DNA from: Sophora flavescens
Taxonomy: Eukaryota; Streptophyta; Magnoliopsida; Fabales; Fabaceae
Assembly (NCBI GenBank): GCA_030762895.1
Contig: JAUPTC010000105.1
Span: 32,501-96,500 of the forward strand
Length of the DNA: 64,000 nt
Reading direction: 5' to 3'
The notes beneath the pieces are model-generated. The model did not search any database. It was not told the origin of the DNA and worked only from the letters and a program-made list of their open reading frames with translations. Position 1 is the first letter of the stretch. Each line of letters opens with the position of its first letter. A program made the translations under genes and the position numbers. Shown here one piece after another: positions 59,673 through 64,000 of the stretch.

Positions 59673-59760
59673 CGGAAAGAGAGGGATTCGAACCCTCGGT
59701 AAACAAAAAGCCTACATAGCAGTTCCAATGCTACGCCTTGAACCACTCGGCCATCTCTCC
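59673..59760 (-). tRNA. trnS-GGA: trnS-GGA, nuclear copy of plastid tRNA-Ser, next to psbI
   Basis: Minus strand GGAGAGATGGCCGAGTGGTT, anticodon loop TTGGAACT (GGA), long variable arm, 3' end CCCTCTCTTTCCG. 88 nt, one A longer than usual in the variable arm. It is the GGA isoacceptor and not GCU, which normally stands beside psbI. This marks the trnS-mediated inversion. Confidence 0.93.
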
Positions 59761-59810
59761 CTGCTGCATAATGATTATGGCCCAGAAATCGGGTGAATAG
59801 TGAGTAATTC

Positions 59811-59829
59811 ATATTCCATTTTGGGGAAT
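59811..59829. repeat. Target-site duplication of LINE, left copy
   Basis: ATATTCCATTTTGGGGAAT, 19 bp, repeated exactly at 60191-60209. Confidence 0.9.
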
Positions 59830-60190
59830 TAACTAAGGAAATACATTTTGGTTGCTCACACATTCTTAGAGAGGGAAATTCCTACGCTGACAAATTAGCT
59901 AACTACGACATTCTTTCCTAGGGGTTTGTTTGGTGGAATTTAGGTCCTAGCTTTATTTTACAAGATTTCTTCTGGAATAGGATTGGTCTCCCTAATTATA
60001 GGTTTAAATAACTCTGCTTCTTCCATGGGTTTTGGTGTTGTCCCCCCATATTTTGTACTGTTTTCTTCTTTTTAATAAATTTATGGTGTGCTGCAAGTGA
60101 TTGGTGGTGCTTGGGGTGCCAACATAGTTGGGATGTCAAGTTTCCACAGTGATGCCTTTGCACCCCATTTTGGTTAAAAAAATAAAAAAA
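59830..60190 (+). mobile_element. 5'-truncated L1-type LINE fragment
   Basis: 361 bp of non-plastid DNA between the two 19-bp copies, ending in an A-rich tail. The first part encodes the end of the plant L1 RNase H domain: ILREGNSYADKLANYDILS, a stop, GFVWWNLGPSFILQDFFW and NRIGLPNYRFK with TAA. Then comes the typical 3' UTR (GGTTTTGGTGTTGTCCCCCC, GGTGCTTGGGGTGCCAACAT). Heavy 5' truncation, A tail and variable-length duplication fit target-primed reverse transcription. Confidence 0.88.
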
Positions 60191-60209
60191 ATATTCCATT
60201 TTGGGGAAT
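60191..60209. repeat. Target-site duplication of LINE, right copy
   Basis: Same 19 bp as 59811-59829, directly after the A-rich tail. Confidence 0.9.
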
Positions 60210-60411
60210 AGGCGCATGCAATCAATTTGAACTATAAAAATAGAAATAAAAAGTTTTTATCAAAAAAAACCTTCTTCGAGGCCGTTAGATAAACAAATTT
60301 TATTAATGAGTCTGTTTTTACGTTATTTCGTATGGTATTTACAATTCCTTTGTTTGTGGGATTATTTTCTTTTCTCGCGCGATAAATAAATTATAGAATG
60401 GATTACTGCCT

Positions 60412-60535
60412 ACGCCTAGATCTCGGATAAATGGAAATTTTATTGATAAGACCTTTTCAATTGTAGCCAATATCTTATTACGAATAATTCCGACAACTTT
60501 AGGAGAAAAAGAGGCATTCACTTATTACAGAGATG
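60412..60535 (+). pseudogene. ycf3: ycf3 exon 1 with ACG in place of ATG
   Basis: Ycf3 is a TPR-type assembly factor for photosystem I. The exon has its full 124 nt: (T)PRSRINGNFIDKTFSIVAN, then ILLRIIPTTLGEKEAFTYYR and DG across the junction; GTGCGATTTG follows as the intron start. The start codon is ACG, probably by mutation; I know of no regular editing at this start. All the rest is open. Leu for Ser in TTLGEKE is a C-to-T type change. Confidence 0.88.
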
Positions 60536-61292
60536 GTGCGATTTGATTATTATTATTATTTTTTTAAATTTACCAATCCCAGTCTTAGGAAAAGCATACA
60601 TTCTTCGGAGATAAAGAAAAAATTTTGAAAAAACTGATGCTTGCTGAAGGTGAAATTTGTAAATAAAACGATTGATTAATTCCTTCTGTCATGTATCCCC
60701 GATTAATGCAGCCTCATATACTTCAATTTCAGGTTTTTTATAGTATTAAGCGAAAGGTTAGACCTATACCTAATGGAGTAGTTAGGTCAACCCCACTTCA
60801 CTAGTACCAATAGGTGGCGGCCGGGGGGAAGAAGCACTACGCTTAGAAATCAACAACACGAAAGAAAACTTTGTAAAAAAATATCCTTCCTTCCCTTTCG
60901 AGATCGGGACTAACAAGAATGGTTGGGACAACAAACATCCATCTCGTTCGTATTTTGGATACCCATATAACCATCGAAGACTGTTGAAGTGACTAATTCC
61001 GGGAAATTAAGCGGATTTGAGGACAAAGAAATTGTTGGAGTTACCTTATTTTTTTATCCAGTACCAACATAATTGATGTTAAGAAACGATCTTTTACAGG
61101 AAGGTTGGCTAGAGATTTTTTGTAAAAACACTAGCCCTGCTCAGTTGATAATGAGAATACTGCAATCATTTTTTATTCTATGTATTTATTTTTTCTCATT
61201 TCATTATACACATAAACGAGGAGCCGTATAAGGTGACAATCTCATGTACGGTTCTGGAATGGAGATTCTTTGAACTGAATGACGACCGTAGC
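60536..61292 (+). other. ycf3: ycf3 intron 1
   Basis: 757 bp, group II type with GTGCG start, normal length. Retained, as expected of a DNA transfer. Confidence 0.8.
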
Positions 61293-61522
61293 GGATGTCG
61301 GCTCAATCGGAAGGAAATTATGCGGAAGCTTTAAAGAATTATTATGAGGCTATGCGACTGGAAATTGATCCCTATGATCGAAGTTATATACTTTATAACA
61401 TAGGCCTTATCCACACAAGTAACGGAGAACATACGAAAGCTTTGGAATATTATTTTCGGGCACTCGAACGAAACCCCTTCTTACCTCAAGCTTTTAATAA
61501 TATGGCCGTGATCTGTCATTAC
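61293..61522 (+). pseudogene. ycf3: ycf3 exon 2 (open)
   Basis: 230 nt, exactly the normal size: (G)MSAQSEGNYAEALKNYYEA, then MRLEIDPYDRSYILYNIGL, and a TPR-like repeat HTSNGEHTKALEYYFRALER, to MAVICHY before GTGCGACTAT. The frame joins exon 1 (1 nt) correctly. No stop. Confidence 0.92.
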
Positions 61523-62253
61523 GTGCGACTATCTCCACTATAGAAATAAAAAAGAAAAGAACGAGAAAATCCTCTAAGAAATACTAAAAAAAAGGCTTTC
61601 TACATATATATCGTCCAAAACAACGATTTTTATCAGCTGTAGCAAAAAAAACTTCATAAGAATTCGAAATATGAAGAAATAGATATGCCTAGATACTTTT
61701 TTTTCTATGGATAAAAGATTTAATTGATAGAAGAAGCACCGTAAAGATCCATTAGCGAGGTTTTGGACCGATACAATAAGAACTGCTTACTTATATCATG
61801 AGAGAAAAGTTAGGAATCCACTTATGTAATAAAGTCGATCCCCTAGGGTTTTGAGCAGCGGTGTAGTATCAGATCCCCAAGATAGTAAGTCTTTTCTTCA
61901 TAAGAAAGAAAAAACTTTATCAAAGATTCTATAGAAATTGATATATCATATACTTTCATATATGATATAGGAAATCGAGATAGTTACCTTTCAGAAAATT
62001 ATAATCAGAGTGTTAATGCCGATGCTTTATTCTTCGGAAGGTAGGAGAAAAGATAAAACTATAAAAAGGGAATCAAATTCTTTAGTAATATGAATCAAAA
62101 TTCAAGTTTGAAACTCATGTAATTCACCTCTTTTCTTTTGGTTAACTCCAGAAAAAAAAAATGGAATACCAAAATAATTGACTACTGAGCCGTATGAGCC
62201 AGGAAACTCTCAAGTACGACTCTAAGGGAAGGAATTTACTCACCTATTCCGAC
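61523..62253 (+). other. ycf3: ycf3 intron 2
   Basis: 731 bp, GTGCGACTAT start, normal size. No gene inside. Confidence 0.8.
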
Positions 62254-62406
62254 CGCGGAGAACAGGCCATTCGACAGGGAGATTCCGAAATTGTGGAGGC
62301 TTGGTTTGATCAAGCCGCTGAATATTGGAAACAAGCTATAGCCCTTACCCCTGGTAATTATATTGAAGCACATAATTGGTTGAAGATCACAGGGCGTTTT
62401 GAATAA
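62254..62406 (+). pseudogene. ycf3: ycf3 exon 3 (open)
   Basis: 153 nt with stop: RGEQAIRQGDSEIVEAWFDQ, then AAEYWKQAIALTPGNYIEAH and NWLKITGRFE. Open and of normal length. Only the start codon of the gene is lost. The upstream Met at 62194 is intron read-through. Confidence 0.92.
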
Positions 62407-63115
62407 GAACACTCTGTTTTTTATCTATATATATTTAATTTTTTATTTCTTATAATTTATTATTTGTTGTCCCCATCAATCAAATAAAGCAGATCGTTTC
62501 TATAGGAACAACCAATCAAAGCATTTCATTATATCCCTTCTAAAATTATTCTATTTCGTCTGGTATTTCGTATAGATAAACGATACGTGGATACAGTCGA
62601 AAATTCTCTTTTTTCTGCTATTCAAACTAAAAGAGACTTTCGAAAAACTAAATAGAAATATCACTTGGTCCCCTAGTAATACTAATGACCGCTCACGTGA
62701 TTTGAAATAGAGTACATAATAATATCTTCTATGTAAGACAGAAAGTGAAAGAAGTTCTATCTAAATCTAGGAATAGGAACTTCTAATTAAAATCTGACTA
62801 TGCTAGGTTGCACAAAAAAATTCTTTAACTTCGATTCAAAGTCCAGAAAAGGTTTTAGAAGATTAAAAGGGTCCGCTGAGCGCCTCATTGCTATGTCATA
62901 ATAGATCTGAACACTTGCCCCGGATTGACTTCCAGATCATAATTGTTCTAGTGAATAACTAAAGAAAATAGATTAAAGAAAATATAGTATAGATTGATGG
63001 GAGATAGAAGAGAAAGAAACTCAATATAAACATCTCTCATAAGTCATAAGTTCACTAATTATGTTTTATGTTGGCGGGTCTATTTGTATGTGTTGTCCGG
63101 AAAGAGGAGGACTCA
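62407..63115. other. ycf3-psaA plastid spacer
   Basis: 709 bp AT-rich spacer. AGGAGG at about 63104-63109 lies just upstream of the psaA ATG and is a plausible ribosome-binding site of the plastid ancestor. Confidence 0.65.
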
Positions 63116-64000
63116 ATGATTATTCGTTCGCCAGAACCAGAAGTCAAAATTTTGGTAGATAGGGATCCCATAAAAGCTTCTTTCGAGGAATGGGCAAAAA
63201 CCGGTCATTTCTCACGAACAATAGCTAAGGGACCTGATACTACTACTTGGATCTGGAACCTACATGCTGATGCTCATGATTTCGATAGCCATACTAGTGA
63301 TTTGGAGGAGATTTCCCGAAAAGTATTTAGTGCCCATTTCGGCCAACTCTCCATCATCTTTCTTTGGCTGAGTGGCATGTATTTCCATGGTGCTCGTTTT
63401 TCCAATTATGAAGCATGGCTAAGCGATCCTACTCACATTGGACCTAGTGCCCAGGTGGTTTGGCCAATAGTGGGCCAAGAAATATTGAATGGTGATGTAG
63501 GCGGGGGTTTCCGAGGAATACAAATAACCTCTGGTTTTTTTTTCAGATTTGGCGAGCATCTAGAATAACTAGTGAATTACAACTCTATTATACTGCAATT
63601 GGTGGATTGGTCTTTGCAGCTTTAATGCTTTTTGCTGGTTGGTTTCATTATCACAAAGCTGTTCTAAAATTGGCTTGGTTCCAAGATGTAGAATCTATGT
63701 TGAATCACCATTTGGCAGGGCTACTAGGACTTGGGTCTCTTTCTTGGGCGGGGCATCAAGTACATGTATCTTTACCGATTAACCAATTTCTAAATGCTGG
63801 AGTAGATCCCAAAGAGATCCCACTTCCTCATGAATTTATCTTGAATCGAGATCTTTTGGCTCAACTTTATCCCAGTTTTGCCGAGGGAGCAACCCCTTTT
63901 TTCACCTTGAATTGGTCAAAATATGCGGAATTTCTTACTTTTCGTGGAGGATTAGATCCCGAATAAAGCGGTCTCTGGCCGACTGATATTGCACACCATC
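63116..64000 (+). pseudogene. psaA: psaA, 5' part, frameshifted and with a stop
   Basis: PsaA is one of the two reaction-centre proteins of photosystem I (about 750 residues); the window ends near residue 295. It starts MIIRSPEPEVKILVDRDPIK, and is open to RGIQITSGFF. There the T run at about 63535-63543 is nine long where seven are usual, shifting the frame. The next frame carries on (IWRASRITSELQLYYTAIGG, then LVFAALMLFAGWFHYHKAV...) to a TAA at 63964-63966, just after GGLDP, where the family has a non-stop codon. Matching sequence continues to the window edge. An in-frame Met at 63068 is upstream of the conserved start. Confidence 0.94.

Noticed and set aside
59669..59863. Minus-strand ORF across trnS-GGA
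   Set aside because: Overlaps the tRNA and part of the LINE; no coding resemblance.
60339..60521. Minus-strand ORF of 60 codons
   Set aside because: Antisense to ycf3 exon 1.

Overview
The window looks like nuclear DNA of a flowering plant. A long, collinear piece of chloroplast genome (a NUPT) lies here, broken up by retrotransposons. Removing four LTR elements, one LINE fragment and their target-site duplications leaves about 21.4 kb of plastid-derived sequence. It reads in one order: clpP, 5'-rps12, rpl20, rps18, rpl33, psaJ, trnP, trnW, petG, petL, psbE-F-L-J, petA, cemA, ycf4, psaI, accD, rps16, trnQ, psbK, psbI, trnS-GGA, ycf3, psaA. It runs off both ends of the window. Introns are present and the psbL start is still ACG, so the transfer was of DNA, not of spliced or edited RNA.

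Two gene junctions point to the donor lineage. accD-rps16-trnQ is the order made by the 50-kb inversion of papilionoid legumes. psbI-trnS(GGA)-ycf3-psaA is the order made by the later trnS-mediated 36-kb inversion known from lupins and other genistoids. A genistoid legume such as Lupinus is therefore the best guess. This rests on gene order recalled from known plastomes, not on a database search.

The plastid copies are at mixed stages of decay. Open: rps18, rpl33, psaJ, petG, petL, psbE, psbF, psbL, psbK, psbI. Broken by stops or frameshifts: clpP, rpl20, psbJ, petA, cemA, ycf4, psaI, accD, rps16, psaA. ycf3 keeps all three exons but has ACG at the start position.

Four large Ty3/gypsy-like LTR retrotransposons sit in plastid spacers. 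Each has a perfect 5-bp target duplication, a tRNA-iMet-type primer site and a GGGGTAGTAA-type polypurine end. Element A (2225-24036, minus) has element B (13253-23876, plus) nested in one of its LTRs. Element C (26599-37967, plus) is of the same family as A. Element D (40342-49335, plus) carries only a broken gag with two zinc knuckles. All have very long LTRs (3.7-4.1 kb) around short internal regions (1.7-3.7 kb) and look non-autonomous. A, B and C keep only scraps of reverse transcriptase. All four share a small hairpin before the polypurine tract, and in D both arms changed together. A 361-bp 5'-truncated L1-type LINE with a 19-bp duplication lies between trnS and ycf3.

I see no bacterial-type operon, CRISPR array, defence system or intact nuclear gene. 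The most original material is the group of large-LTR, small-interior elements and their shared cis-structures, followed by the lineage-diagnostic plastid junctions.
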